Part shown: positions 8,438 to 17,149 of the stretch, in pieces
Layout: every line of letters starts with the position of its first letter
Position numbering within the stretch: position 1 is the stretch's first letter
Assembly (NCBI GenBank): GCA_024742485.1
Contig: JANSYK010000002.1
Coordinates: 124,001-188,000, forward strand
DNA: 64,000 nucleotides
Direction of reading: 5' to 3'
Source of the DNA: Alphaproteobacteria bacterium
GTDB taxonomy: Bacteria > Pseudomonadota > Alphaproteobacteria > Rhizobiales > Rhizobiaceae
Translations under genes and position numbers: made by a program
Notes under the pieces: generated by a model
What the model was told of the DNA's origin: nothing
Databases searched by the model: none
What the model saw: the letters and a program-made list of their open reading frames with translations, nothing else

Positions 8438-9751
8438 TCATGCCTCCGCCGTCTTCTTGGCAAACAGCTCCCGAAAAACAGGGTAGATATCCGCCGGTCG
8501 CGCAATCCGTTTCATCGCAAAATTCGGCCATTTTTCCGCAACGCGGCGATAGTGCCGCCACAGTTCCACACCGTTGTCCTCATTGTTGAGAAAACCGATC
8601 TCCGCTTCGTCGACAATCTCGACATAGGCGAAATACTGGCAACAGCGCATCAGGTGATCATCGAGCAGCCGAACGCATTTGTCCGAGTCGCCCGAAAAAT
8701 TCTCACCATCCGATGCTTGCGCCATATAGATGTTACACTCGGAGGGCGGATAGCGCTCATCGACAAGGCGCGCTGCCTCGCTCAGTGCCGTGCTGACCAC
8801 CGTCCCGCCAGTCTCCCGCGAGTGAAAGAAAGTATCTTCATCGACCTCCTGCGCATTGTGGGTGTGCCGCACAAAGACCAGGTCGATGGAGGTGTAGCGG
8901 CGACTGAGAAACAGATGCAGCAACACGAAAAAGCGTTTGGCCAGATCCTTTTCCCGTTCACCCATCGAGGCCGAAACATCCATCAGGCAGAACATGACGG
9001 CCTTTTCGCGCGGTTCCGGGCGATGCTCGAAATAATTGTAGCGCACGTCGAGCGGATCGATATAAGCAATGACCCGCTGCCGGCGCAGTGTTTCCTCCAG
9101 CAATCCGTGCAACGCGGCAAGTTGCTTTCGCTGTTTCGCCGTTGGCGATGACACCGCCTCGAGAGCGAAAATCTCCGCGCGCAATGCCCGGACTTCTTGA
9201 TCGTTTGGCCGCTTGAGCGCCAATCGCCGGCCAAGAGCATTGCGCATGGTTCGCGTGACATTGATATTGGCCGGTGACCCACTGACCGAAAATCCGGCCC
9301 GGTGCGGTTTTTTCATTTCGATCTGTTTCAGGCCACGCTTGACCAGATTGGGCAGCTCCATATCCTCGAAAAACAGATCCAGAAATTCATCGCGCGACAG
9401 CACGAACAGAAACTCATCTTCACCGCTGCCCTCGTTGCTGCCCGTCTTGCCACCTCCGCCAGCCTCTTTGGTGGCAGGCTTTTTGATCCTGTCGCCGGTA
9501 TTGAAGGACTTGTTGCCGCTGGAGACATGATCGCGATGGCCGGATGTGGCCGAATGGCGAAAGATCGGCTCGGCAATGCTGCCGGACGGAATGACGACAT
9601 TCTCGCCGCGATCCGCATCGGCAATTGCCCGTTCGCGGACGGCATCGTCCACGGCTTTCTTGACATGCGTGCGAACGCGTTTGAGAAAGCGTCGCCGATT
9701 GCCCAGACTCTTGTCCTTCGGATTGAGTCGCCGGTCGACGAAATGACCCAT
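8438..9751 (-). CDS. YeaH/YhbH family protein (DUF444, von Willebrand A-like)
   Basis: A 437-residue DUF444 protein. The start is the ATG at 9751 (MGHFVDRRLNPKDKSLGNRRRF), preceded by an AAAGGAGG ribosome site. The N-terminal half is charged with a Gly-rich linker (about residues 97-110). The C-terminal half holds a von Willebrand A-type domain with the metal-ion site DVSAS (D258-S262), followed by MGEREKDLAKRFF. It lies between prkA (80 nt upstream) and spoVR (1 nt downstream). In enterobacteria yeaG-yeaH are co-regulated in stationary phase and nitrogen starvation; the PrkA-family kinase and the VWA partner may act like an AAA-plus-VWA pair, which is inference from domain types. Confidence 0.93.
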   Translation of the reverse strand: MGHFVDRRLNPKDKSLGNRRRFLKRVRTHVKKAVDDAVRERAIADADRGENVVIPSGSIAEPIFRHSATSGHRDHVSSGNKSFNTGDRIKKPATKEAGGGGKTGSNEGSGEDEFLFVLSRDEFLDLFFEDMELPNLVKRGLKQIEMKKPHRAGFSVSGSPANINVTRTMRNALGRRLALKRPNDQEVRALRAEIFALEAVSSPTAKQRKQLAALHGLLEETLRRQRVIAYIDPLDVRYNYFEHRPEPREKAVMFCLMDVSASMGEREKDLAKRFFVLLHLFLSRRYTSIDLVFVRHTHNAQEVDEDTFFHSRETGGTVVSTALSEAARLVDERYPPSECNIYMAQASDGENFSGDSDKCVRLLDDHLMRCCQYFAYVEIVDEAEIGFLNNEDNGVELWRHYRRVAEKWPNFAMKRIARPADIYPVFRELFAKKTAEA

Positions 9752-9831
9752 TGGGTTCAATGGCCTCCTTTGATGCACAGACGGTCGCGATTTACGGCAA
9801 ATGGCTGCCGGCCAAGCAGGTGAGGGTTCAC

Positions 9832-11766
9832 CTAGCCTGCCTTGTTGACCCGCATGTACCATTCGACGAGCCGGCGGACCTGCCGCCTGGTATAGCCGCG
9901 TTCGATCATGCGCTCGACGAACTCATGATGCTTGGCATCGGCTTCCTTGTCGCGCTTGGCGCCGAAACTGATAACCGGCAGCAAATCTTCCACCTGTCCG
10001 AACATGCGCTTTTCGATGACGCGACGCAGCTTCTTGTATTTGCGCCAGTCTGGATTCTTGCCCTGGTTTTCGGCTCGCGCCCGCAGCACGAATTTCACCA
10101 CCTCGTTGCGAAAATCCCGGGGATTGGAGATGCCGGCCGGTTTTTCGATCTTGGCCAGTTCCTGATCGAGGATATCGCGATCGAACATCTGGCCGGTGTC
10201 GGGGTCCTTGTAGTCATGCTCCTCGATCCAGGCATCCGCATAGGCGATATAGCGGTCGAACAGGTTCTGCCCGTAGTCCGAATAGGATTCCAGATAGGCC
10301 TTTTGAATTTCATGGCCGATGAACTCCGCATAGCGCGGCATCAGTTCAGCCTTGAGAAATTCCAGATAACGGCCCTCAACCTCTTCGCTGTATTGTTCGC
10401 GCTTGATCGCCTGCTCCAGCACATACATCAGATGCACCGGATCAGCGGCGATCTCCTCGGTATCGTGGTTGAACGTCTCCGACAGCACCTTGAACGCAAA
10501 ACGGGTCGATGTGCCGTTCATGCCTTCATCCACGCCGGCAACGTCGCGGTATTCCTGCAGTGACTTCGCCTTGGGATCGGTGTCCTTCAGGGTCTCGCCA
10601 TCATAGACGCGCAATTTGGAGTGAAGCGTCGAGTTTTCATGTTCATGCAGCCGTGTCAGCACGCTGAAACGGGCCATGATATCCAGCGTCTCGGGCGCAC
10701 ATGCAGCATCGCCCAGCGCACTGTCACGCAGCAGTTTTTCATAAATCTGCGCTTCTTCGGTCGCGCTCAGACAATAGGGAACCTTGACGACGCTGATCCG
10801 GTCAAGAAACGCCTCATTGTTCTTGTTGTTCTTGAATTGCTGCCATTCGGCCTCGTTGGAATGGGCAACAATGATACCCTGATAGGGAAACGCACCGATA
10901 TTTTCCGTGCCCACATAGGACCCCTCCTGGGTCGCCGTGAGCAGCGGATGCAGCACCTTGATCGGCGCCTTGAACATCTCGACGAATTCCAGCAGCCCCT
11001 GCGTCGTACGATTGAGACCGCCCGAATAGCTGTAGGCGTCAGGATCGTTCTGGCTGAGGTGTTCCAGCTTGCGGATATCCAGCTTTCCTACCAGCGACGA
11101 CACATCCTGATTGTTTTCATCGCCCGGCTCGGTCTTGGCGACACCCACCTGACGCAGCTTGGACGGGTAAAGTTTGACGATCGAGAATTTGGAGATATCG
11201 CCGTCGAATTCATCCAGCCGCTTGACCGCCCAGGGCGACAGCAGTCCGGTCAGAAGGCGTCTGGGTATGTTGTATTTGTCTTCAAGCAGCTCACCCATGC
11301 GCTCGGGCGTAAAAAGACCCAGGGGTGATTCAAACACCGGGCTGATCTGCTCTCCAGCCTTGAGCACGTAGATCGGCTCGTGCTCCATCAGGCGCTTGAG
11401 GATTTCGGCCACCGTCGATTTGCCGCCGCCGACCGGGCCGAGCAGATAGAGGATCTGCTTGCGTTCCTCCAGCCCCTGGGAGGCATGTCGGAAGAAACCG
11501 ACGATGCGCTCGATGGTCTCTTCCATGCCGTAAAGGCCGGCAAAGGCCGGGTATCGTTTGATTGTCCGATTTAGAAAAATGCGGCTGAGCCGCTGATCCT
11601 GGCTGGTATCGACCAGCTCCGGCTGTCCGATCGCGGTAATCATCCGTTCCGCCGCGGTGGCCCGCATGCCCGGTTCGTCCCGGCATGCCAGCAAGTAGTC
11701 CTGCAGGGTTATCTCTTCTACCTTGGTCCGGTCATAAACCTCGGATTGCAGAGAAAACACGTCCAT
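9832..11766 (-). CDS. prkA: PrkA family serine protein kinase (YeaG-like, AAA+ plus kinase domains)
   Basis: A 644-residue protein, matching the usual PrkA length of about 640. I took the ATG at 11766 (MDVFSLQSEVYDRTKVEE), which follows AGGAAAGGA; the longer frame upstream is not supported. The Walker A motif GPVGGGKST is at residues 110-118, within an AAA-type core that extends to about residue 370. The C-terminal third carries the PrkA kinase-like domain, ending in EWYMRVNKAG. The family is associated with stress and stationary-phase adaptation, and newer work treats members as AAA+ proteases or kinases, so the real activity here is open. It is first in the prkA-yeaH-spoVR run. A GGAAC-N17-CATT element about 33-58 nt upstream of the start resembles an EcfG (general stress) promoter but is imperfect. 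Confidence 0.94.
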   Translation of the reverse strand: MDVFSLQSEVYDRTKVEEITLQDYLLACRDEPGMRATAAERMITAIGQPELVDTSQDQRLSRIFLNRTIKRYPAFAGLYGMEETIERIVGFFRHASQGLEERKQILYLLGPVGGGKSTVAEILKRLMEHEPIYVLKAGEQISPVFESPLGLFTPERMGELLEDKYNIPRRLLTGLLSPWAVKRLDEFDGDISKFSIVKLYPSKLRQVGVAKTEPGDENNQDVSSLVGKLDIRKLEHLSQNDPDAYSYSGGLNRTTQGLLEFVEMFKAPIKVLHPLLTATQEGSYVGTENIGAFPYQGIIVAHSNEAEWQQFKNNKNNEAFLDRISVVKVPYCLSATEEAQIYEKLLRDSALGDAACAPETLDIMARFSVLTRLHEHENSTLHSKLRVYDGETLKDTDPKAKSLQEYRDVAGVDEGMNGTSTRFAFKVLSETFNHDTEEIAADPVHLMYVLEQAIKREQYSEEVEGRYLEFLKAELMPRYAEFIGHEIQKAYLESYSDYGQNLFDRYIAYADAWIEEHDYKDPDTGQMFDRDILDQELAKIEKPAGISNPRDFRNEVVKFVLRARAENQGKNPDWRKYKKLRRVIEKRMFGQVEDLLPVISFGAKRDKEADAKHHEFVERMIERGYTRRQVRRLVEWYMRVNKAG

Positions 11767-11798
11767 GATTCTCGTCCTTTCCTGGTCCTGTCCCCTCC

Positions 11799-11824
11799 AA
11801 TGGCTGTGGCTCGTTAAGTGTTCC
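11799..11824 (-). promoter_or_regulatory. Weak candidate general-stress (EcfG-type) promoter of prkA
   Basis: On the minus strand GGAAC (11820-11824) is followed by 17 bases and then CATT (11799-11802). Alphaproteobacterial EcfG promoters have GGAAC and CGTT at about this spacing, so the -35 is perfect and the -10 has one mismatch. The position, 33 nt before the prkA ATG, is suitable. This fits the stress association of the operon, but a single near-match is weak evidence. Confidence 0.25.
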
Positions 11825-12035
11825 CTATGTGGTGTCCGCCCGAAGGCATGACGAATCAAAACAAATTGAGAAACGATGTGACCTGATGCCTGGCGCACCG
11901 CCCGCGCCGAATCAGAATCCCGTCACCCCATCATACCATCAAATAGGGCAGGAAGCGGGGAAAACACGGGGCCTGTCCGACGATCGCCGAAAAATCCGGC
12001 GCTGCAACGGGGCGATGCCGGACCAGGCTGCCCGG

Positions 12036-13235
12036 TTACCGGGTGCTCAGGCCTGCCCGATCGATGAATGCCATCATTTCATCCATGAATTCCTGCCAGG
12101 CCGGTTCATCCGGCAACAAGATGTGATTGTTGCTTTCCAGCATGACAAAATCGGCATTGGGGATGTTGGATGCAAGCTTCTGACCCTCCGACAGAGGATG
12201 AACGGAATCGTTGCGACTGTGGATGACAAGGGTTGGCACCTGAACGTCTTTCAATCGATCGACAACGCAAAAACGATCGATTGCCGTTCTGATCCGGATT
12301 GCATTTTCAGGAGATGTCGAAGCCAGTTGCATCTCAACCAGATTGGCAAGTTGCAGCTGCGAGGCGCCGGGACAATAAAGAGACGTGAAAGCACCCATAA
12401 AGGCGGTCTGCGGTTTGCCCCAGCCCTCCCGCATCAGTGTCATCATCGCATCTGCGGCCTGGCTCGACTGGCCACCATCACGAAGGGATCGACCCAGAGC
12501 GTAACCGCCATATAGAACAAGGCAACTGACCCTTTGCGGATTTCGAACCGCAAACTCGATCGCGATCGGAACACCTTGTGAAAGAGCAAAAAGGGGAAAT
12601 CGCTCAAGGCCGGCTGCATCGGCCACTGCCTCAAGATCGGCAACATGGGATTCAAGATCGGTGTTCAACAGGGTGTGGTCGGACAGGCCAGTGCCGCGCT
12701 GGTCGTATCGAACAAGTGTGTGGGTATGACCCAGTTCATCGAGATATGGCCGCCAGATCATGCTGGTCCAGTCCATTTCCAGGTGGGTCAGAAAATGACC
12801 GGCACGCATGACCCGCGGACCATTGCCCGAGACCGCATAGGCGATATTCGTACCGTCTACCGATCTGGCGAAACGAATCCGCTGACGAACTGTTGAAACA
12901 CCGGCGGCTCTTGTCTTTTCCTGCCCATCGGCGGTCACAGCCACGACAAGCTGCAGCCCGCGACGCGTGACTGTCTTGATGACCGCCTGTTTCTTACCGC
13001 TGTCTCCGACGGCCTTCCTCGCTGCATTGATACGGGCACCGATGGCGCTTTCCGATACGATCCGACCCTTCCAGACCTCCTCGACAATCTGATCACGGGT
13101 GACCAGCGCACCGGCATTGCGCACCAGCAGGTGAATCAGATCAAAGACTTGGGGTTCCGTATCAACGGGCACCTCATTCCTGAAAACAAGGTGCCGGTCG
13201 GTATCCAGAAGGCAGTCGGAGAAACGGTATCGCAT
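12036..13235 (-). CDS. Winged-helix (OmpR/CadC-type) DNA-binding domain fused to an alpha/beta hydrolase
   Basis: A 399-residue two-domain protein. Residues 1-100 form a trans_reg_C winged helix of the CadC/OmpR type, with QVFDLIHLLVRNAG and DQIVEEVWKGRIVSESAIGARINAARKAVGD covering the recognition region. Residues from about 118 are an alpha/beta hydrolase; the nucleophile is S219 in ALSQG, the acid D343 in HSRNDSVHP and the base H371 in SNNHILL, so the triad looks intact. There is no membrane segment, unlike CadC. The start is the ATG at 13235; a TTG 15 nt upstream is possible but less likely. This may be a one-component regulator whose hydrolase domain senses or cleaves a small ester or lactone. 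It is divergent from a small gene with a 155-nt shared upstream region, its likely target. This architecture is known from other alphaproteobacteria but its ligand is not. Confidence 0.87.
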   Translation of the reverse strand: MRYRFSDCLLDTDRHLVFRNEVPVDTEPQVFDLIHLLVRNAGALVTRDQIVEEVWKGRIVSESAIGARINAARKAVGDSGKKQAVIKTVTRRGLQLVVAVTADGQEKTRAAGVSTVRQRIRFARSVDGTNIAYAVSGNGPRVMRAGHFLTHLEMDWTSMIWRPYLDELGHTHTLVRYDQRGTGLSDHTLLNTDLESHVADLEAVADAAGLERFPLFALSQGVPIAIEFAVRNPQRVSCLVLYGGYALGRSLRDGGQSSQAADAMMTLMREGWGKPQTAFMGAFTSLYCPGASQLQLANLVEMQLASTSPENAIRIRTAIDRFCVVDRLKDVQVPTLVIHSRNDSVHPLSEGQKLASNIPNADFVMLESNNHILLPDEPAWQEFMDEMMAFIDRAGLSTR

Positions 13236-13361
13236 CGGTTCATAAGACAATGAATTCCGCGCTGTCTCAAGGCGGTTGATGGAACACCGATGATCTCAAG
13301 GAAATCACAAGGGTTTCACAAGTCTATCTTCAAGCGCGGTGTCATTGTGGAGGGCACATTC

Positions 13362-13371
13362 GTTCCGGAAC
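13362..13371. promoter_or_regulatory. 10-bp perfect palindrome GTTCCGGAAC upstream of the small divergent gene
   Basis: A self-complementary decamer lies 19 bases before the ATG of the small gene and 126 bases from the start of the divergent regulator gene. Its position would suit an operator for a dimeric regulator, but OmpR/CadC-type winged helices usually bind direct repeats, so the assignment is tentative. Confidence 0.25.
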
Positions 13372-13390
13372 AACCCGGAGACCACGGATC

Positions 13391-13693
13391 ATGACACAGC
13401 AAACACACATCAAGACACTGGAAGACGGATCAATCGATTACGCTCACTACATAACCAGAAGCCATTTCATCCGCAGCCATGCCGTGCACCGGTCACTAGA
13501 GCGGGCTGTTACCGGATTGAACCATTTGACCGCCGCGATTTTGGTCGCTGGCGAGGCGGTATGCGCGCCGTGGCGGCTCGCCACAAGGGCGGGCCAACGA
13601 CGTTCAAGGGCCAAAGCGCCCGGCCCGAAGAGTAGCGGTAAATGGGAACTCCCTGGGCAATGTACCGCCGATAGTCCGACAGCTCTGATTTAA
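13391..13693 (+). CDS. Small protein of unknown function
   Basis: A 100-residue reading frame beginning MTQQTHIKTLEDGSIDYAHY, preceded by CCGGAG as a plausible ribosome site. The N-terminal 35 residues (DGSIDYAHYITRSHFIRSHAVHR) look like a conserved motif of small alphaproteobacterial proteins, and a hydrophobic patch LTAAILVAGEAV follows at about residues 46-57. The C-terminal third is Arg/Lys-rich and low in structure and could be beyond a frameshift. The gene is divergent from the winged-helix-hydrolase regulator and is therefore a candidate target of it. I do not recognise a function; whether the full length is translated is uncertain. Confidence 0.5.
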   Translation: MTQQTHIKTLEDGSIDYAHYITRSHFIRSHAVHRSLERAVTGLNHLTAAILVAGEAVCAPWRLATRAGQRRSRAKAPGPKSSGKWELPGQCTADSPTALI

Positions 13694-13789
13694 GGGATTT
13701 CTGCGCCTCATGTGGCTGCGCGGTGTACTGGCATCTGCAACGGAGCCATGTCGCTCTGTTGAGGGGCCACGATTTTTACTGTTGGTCTT

Positions 13790-16700
13790 TCAGTGAAAAT
13801 TGCGACCCTTCGGCAGCACCCTGCGTGTGGCCATGCTGTAGACGTCCGGCGTACTGCGCCGTTGCGGTGCCTGGATGACCATGTCGTGCAACCTGGCGGC
13901 CTTGGCGCGCCGCGCCTCCGGGTCCGGCGGTTCGCGGCGCACTTCGTCGGCGCGGGCCAGGCCGTCGATCGGCTGGTCGGCATCCGACAGGCCGGAAAGC
14001 AGCGGCGTCAGGTCTTCCAATTGACGTGCAATGACGTGGATGACCCCATCATGGGATTGCAGCGGCCCCCGTATGCCGACAAACCGGCTGCCGAGCACGA
14101 TGGTACGGTACTGCTCGAAAACCTTTGGCCAGACGATGATATTGGCAACGCCTGTTTCGTCCTCGATCGTCTGGAACACCACACCCTTGGCCGTACCCGG
14201 CCGCTGACGCACCAGAACCAGCCCGGCAACCGAAACAAAGCGGCCGGACCGGCAGTCGGGAAGCGTGATATTCTGCCGATAGCCGGCCTGCACCAGCCGG
14301 TTCCGGACGAAGGAGATCGGATGGGCTTTCAGCGAAAAGGACAGGCTGCGGTAATCATTGATCACCTGCTCGCCCAGCGGCATGGGCGGCAGGGCGATAT
14401 CCGGTTCGCGCTGCAGGTCCCTCTGGCCGGCCAGGGCAAAAAGTGGCAGCCGCTCGGCGGCCCCCAGCGGATCGAGAGCCCGTACCGCCCATAACGCATC
14501 ACGGCGGCTCAGGCCGATCGAAGCGAATGCATCGGCCTCGGCGAGCTTTTCCATCGCCCGGCGCGACAGGCCCGACCGCATCCACAGGTCACGCACGCTG
14601 TCATAGCCGGCACCGCGCTTTTCCACCAACCGGTCGGCTTCCTCTTCCCCGAATCCCTTGATCCGATGGAAACCCAGACGCACCGCATGGGTGTTTTTCA
14701 TGAGAGGTGTCATGCTGGCATGGCGCGGCGAGACCGATGCCGGCCGCGTGTGGGGATCGGTCCCCATATCCGGCTCCAGAAGCGAATACCATTGCGAATG
14801 GTTGATATCGACCGCCCGCACCTCGACCCCGTGCTCGCGGGCATCGCGCACCAGCTGGGCCGGCGCGTAAAACCCCATCGGCTGGGAATTCAGGATGGCA
14901 GCGCAGAAGACATCCGGATAATAACATTTGAGCCAGCAGGATACATAGACCAGCAAGGCGAAACTGGCCGCATGGCTTTCGGGAAAACCGTAATCGCCAA
15001 ACCCTTCGATCTGGCTGAAACAATGTTCGGCAAAATCCCGTTCATAGCCATTGGCAACCATGCCTTCGACCATCTTGATGCGAAAGGAATGGATTGTGCC
15101 GACCCGGCGGAACGTCGCCATGGCGCGGCGCAATTTGTCGGCCTCTCCCGGTTCGAAATTGGCCGCGACGATGGCAATGTTCATCGCCTGCTCCTGAAAC
15201 AGCGGAACGCCCAGGGTTTTGTGCAGAACCTCCCTCAGCTCCTCCTTGGGATAGGAAACGACCTCCTTTCCCTGCCGGCGCCGCAGATAGGGATGCACCA
15301 TGTCGCCCTGAATGGGGCCGGGTCGCACAATGGCGACCTCGATGACCAGATCATAATAGCAGCGCGGCCGCAGCCGCGGCAGCATCGACATCTGGGCGCG
15401 GCTTTCGATCTGGAAAACGCCGATCGTATCGGCCCTGCAGATCATGTCATAGACATGATCATCGTCATCCTGCAGCGACGAAAGGGTTTCGCGGCGACCA
15501 TAATGCTGCTCCAGCAATTCAAATGCCTTGCGGATGCAGCTGAGCATGCCCAGACCCAGCACATCGACCTTCAGAATGCCGAGACATTCCAGATCGTCCT
15601 TGTCCCATTCGACGACGGTACGGTCATCCATCGCGGCATTTTCGATCGGCACCACCGAGCTCAGCCGGTCGCGGGTAATCACGAAACCGCCCACATGCTG
15701 CGACAGATGGCGCGGAAAGCCGATGATCTGCGTGGCCATGTCGAGGATCTGCATCAGGTGCTTGTCGTCGGGATCAAGACCGGCGCGCTTTGCGTCCTCC
15801 GCATCCAGCTGCGCGGAGGAAGCCCCCCAGCGCGTGCCGGAAATGGCGGTGATCATGTCATCCGACAATTCGAAGACCTTGCCCACCTCGCGCAGCGCCG
15901 AACGGGAGCGATAGGTGATCACCGTGGCGGCAAGGCCCGCCCGGTCCCGCCCGTATTTCTCATAGATATATTGAATGACCTCCTCGCGTCTTTCATGTTC
16001 GAAATCGACATCGATATCGGGCGGCTCATTGCGTTCTTCGGAGATGAACCGCTCGAACAGCAGGTCGACCTTGTCGGGATTGACCTCGGTAATGCGAAGA
16101 CAGTAGCAGACGGCGGAATTGGCCGCCGAACCGCGCCCCTGGCACAGGATTGCCTTGCTGCGGGCAAAGCGCACAATATCGTAGACCGTCAGAAAATAGG
16201 GCGCATATTCCAGTTTGCCGATCAGCCCCAGCTCGTGGCGGACCGCTGCCAGTACCTTTTCGGGCGCCCCGTCCGGATAGCGGGTTTTCAACCCCTCGGC
16301 TGTCAGCCGCTCAAGCGTTTCCTGCGGCGGCGTGGCGCTGCCCGTCGGCTCCTCGGGATATTCATAGCGCAGCTTGTCCAGGGAAAAGCGGAGGCGTGCA
16401 AGCACCTTGCCGGTCTCGGCAACGGCATATTCATACCCTTTGAAGAGGCGCAGCATTTCGGCGCCGGAGCGCAGGTGCCTTTCGGCATTGGGTTCGAGTA
16501 GCTGTCCGGCTTCACGCAATGGAACATGTTCGCGGATGCAGGTCACGACATCCTGCAGGAACCGGCGTTCGGGACAATGATAGAGCACATCGCCGATGGC
16601 CAGCAGCGGCAGATCATGGCACCGGGCAAGCTTTGCCAGGCCGGCAAGACAGCGCTGGTCGAAGGCATCATATCGCCAGGCGGCGGCCAGATAGACATTG

Positions 16701-17149
16701 CCTTCAAACCGGCGGGCAAGCGTTTCAAGACAATCCGGTTCCGGCAGGGGCAGGACCGGCGGCAGCACGATGGTCATGATCAGACCCGTTCCATGCTCCA
16801 TCAGATCGTCCAGCGCCAGATGGCATTCGCCCTTTGGCGCACGGCGCTTGCCGAGCGTCAGAAGTTCGCACAGCCGCCCATAGGCCGCCCTATCCTGCGG
16901 CCAGACGAGAATATCCGGCGTGCCATCGGCAAAGACCAGCCGGCAGCCCGGCGCAAAGGCTAGTCCGGCTTCCTTCGCCGCCATATGCGCCCGCACGACG
17001 CCGGCAAGGGAGTTGCGGTCGGTAACGGCGATGCCCGCCAGTCCGAGCTTGGCGGCTTCGACCACGATTTCTTCGGGATGCGATGCGCCCCGCAGAAAGG
17101 AAAAATTGGTCGTCGCGGCAAGTTCGACATAGCCGGCAGCAGCGTCCAT
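13790..17149 (-). CDS. dnaE2: Error-prone DNA polymerase DnaE2 (ImuC)
   Basis: A 1,119-residue C-family polymerase alpha subunit of the DnaE2/ImuC type, the catalytic enzyme of SOS mutagenesis in bacteria lacking UmuDC. The N-terminal PHP domain starts at once (YVELAATTNFSFLRGASHPEE). The catalytic aspartates lie in PDIDVDFEHERREE (about residue 375-390), a helix-hairpin-helix region follows, and the end RVLPKGRNFH is typical. The ATG at 17149 overlaps the imuB stop as TGATG, so the genes are coupled. It is third in the imuA-imuB-dnaE2 operon, controlled by the LexA-type box upstream of imuA. Confidence 0.96.
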   Translation of the reverse strand: MDAAAGYVELAATTNFSFLRGASHPEEIVVEAAKLGLAGIAVTDRNSLAGVVRAHMAAKEAGLAFAPGCRLVFADGTPDILVWPQDRAAYGRLCELLTLGKRRAPKGECHLALDDLMEHGTGLIMTIVLPPVLPLPEPDCLETLARRFEGNVYLAAAWRYDAFDQRCLAGLAKLARCHDLPLLAIGDVLYHCPERRFLQDVVTCIREHVPLREAGQLLEPNAERHLRSGAEMLRLFKGYEYAVAETGKVLARLRFSLDKLRYEYPEEPTGSATPPQETLERLTAEGLKTRYPDGAPEKVLAAVRHELGLIGKLEYAPYFLTVYDIVRFARSKAILCQGRGSAANSAVCYCLRITEVNPDKVDLLFERFISEERNEPPDIDVDFEHERREEVIQYIYEKYGRDRAGLAATVITYRSRSALREVGKVFELSDDMITAISGTRWGASSAQLDAEDAKRAGLDPDDKHLMQILDMATQIIGFPRHLSQHVGGFVITRDRLSSVVPIENAAMDDRTVVEWDKDDLECLGILKVDVLGLGMLSCIRKAFELLEQHYGRRETLSSLQDDDDHVYDMICRADTIGVFQIESRAQMSMLPRLRPRCYYDLVIEVAIVRPGPIQGDMVHPYLRRRQGKEVVSYPKEELREVLHKTLGVPLFQEQAMNIAIVAANFEPGEADKLRRAMATFRRVGTIHSFRIKMVEGMVANGYERDFAEHCFSQIEGFGDYGFPESHAASFALLVYVSCWLKCYYPDVFCAAILNSQPMGFYAPAQLVRDAREHGVEVRAVDINHSQWYSLLEPDMGTDPHTRPASVSPRHASMTPLMKNTHAVRLGFHRIKGFGEEEADRLVEKRGAGYDSVRDLWMRSGLSRRAMEKLAEADAFASIGLSRRDALWAVRALDPLGAAERLPLFALAGQRDLQREPDIALPPMPLGEQVINDYRSLSFSLKAHPISFVRNRLVQAGYRQNITLPDCRSGRFVSVAGLVLVRQRPGTAKGVVFQTIEDETGVANIIVWPKVFEQYRTIVLGSRFVGIRGPLQSHDGVIHVIARQLEDLTPLLSGLSDADQPIDGLARADEVRREPPDPEARRAKAARLHDMVIQAPQRRSTPDVYSMATRRVLPKGRNFH

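Noticed and set aside
13339-13635. 98-residue frame overlapping the small divergent gene
   Set aside because: It has no ribosome site and a composition rich in Arg/Pro typical of a shadow frame; the frame at 13391 has a better start and a conserved-looking opening.
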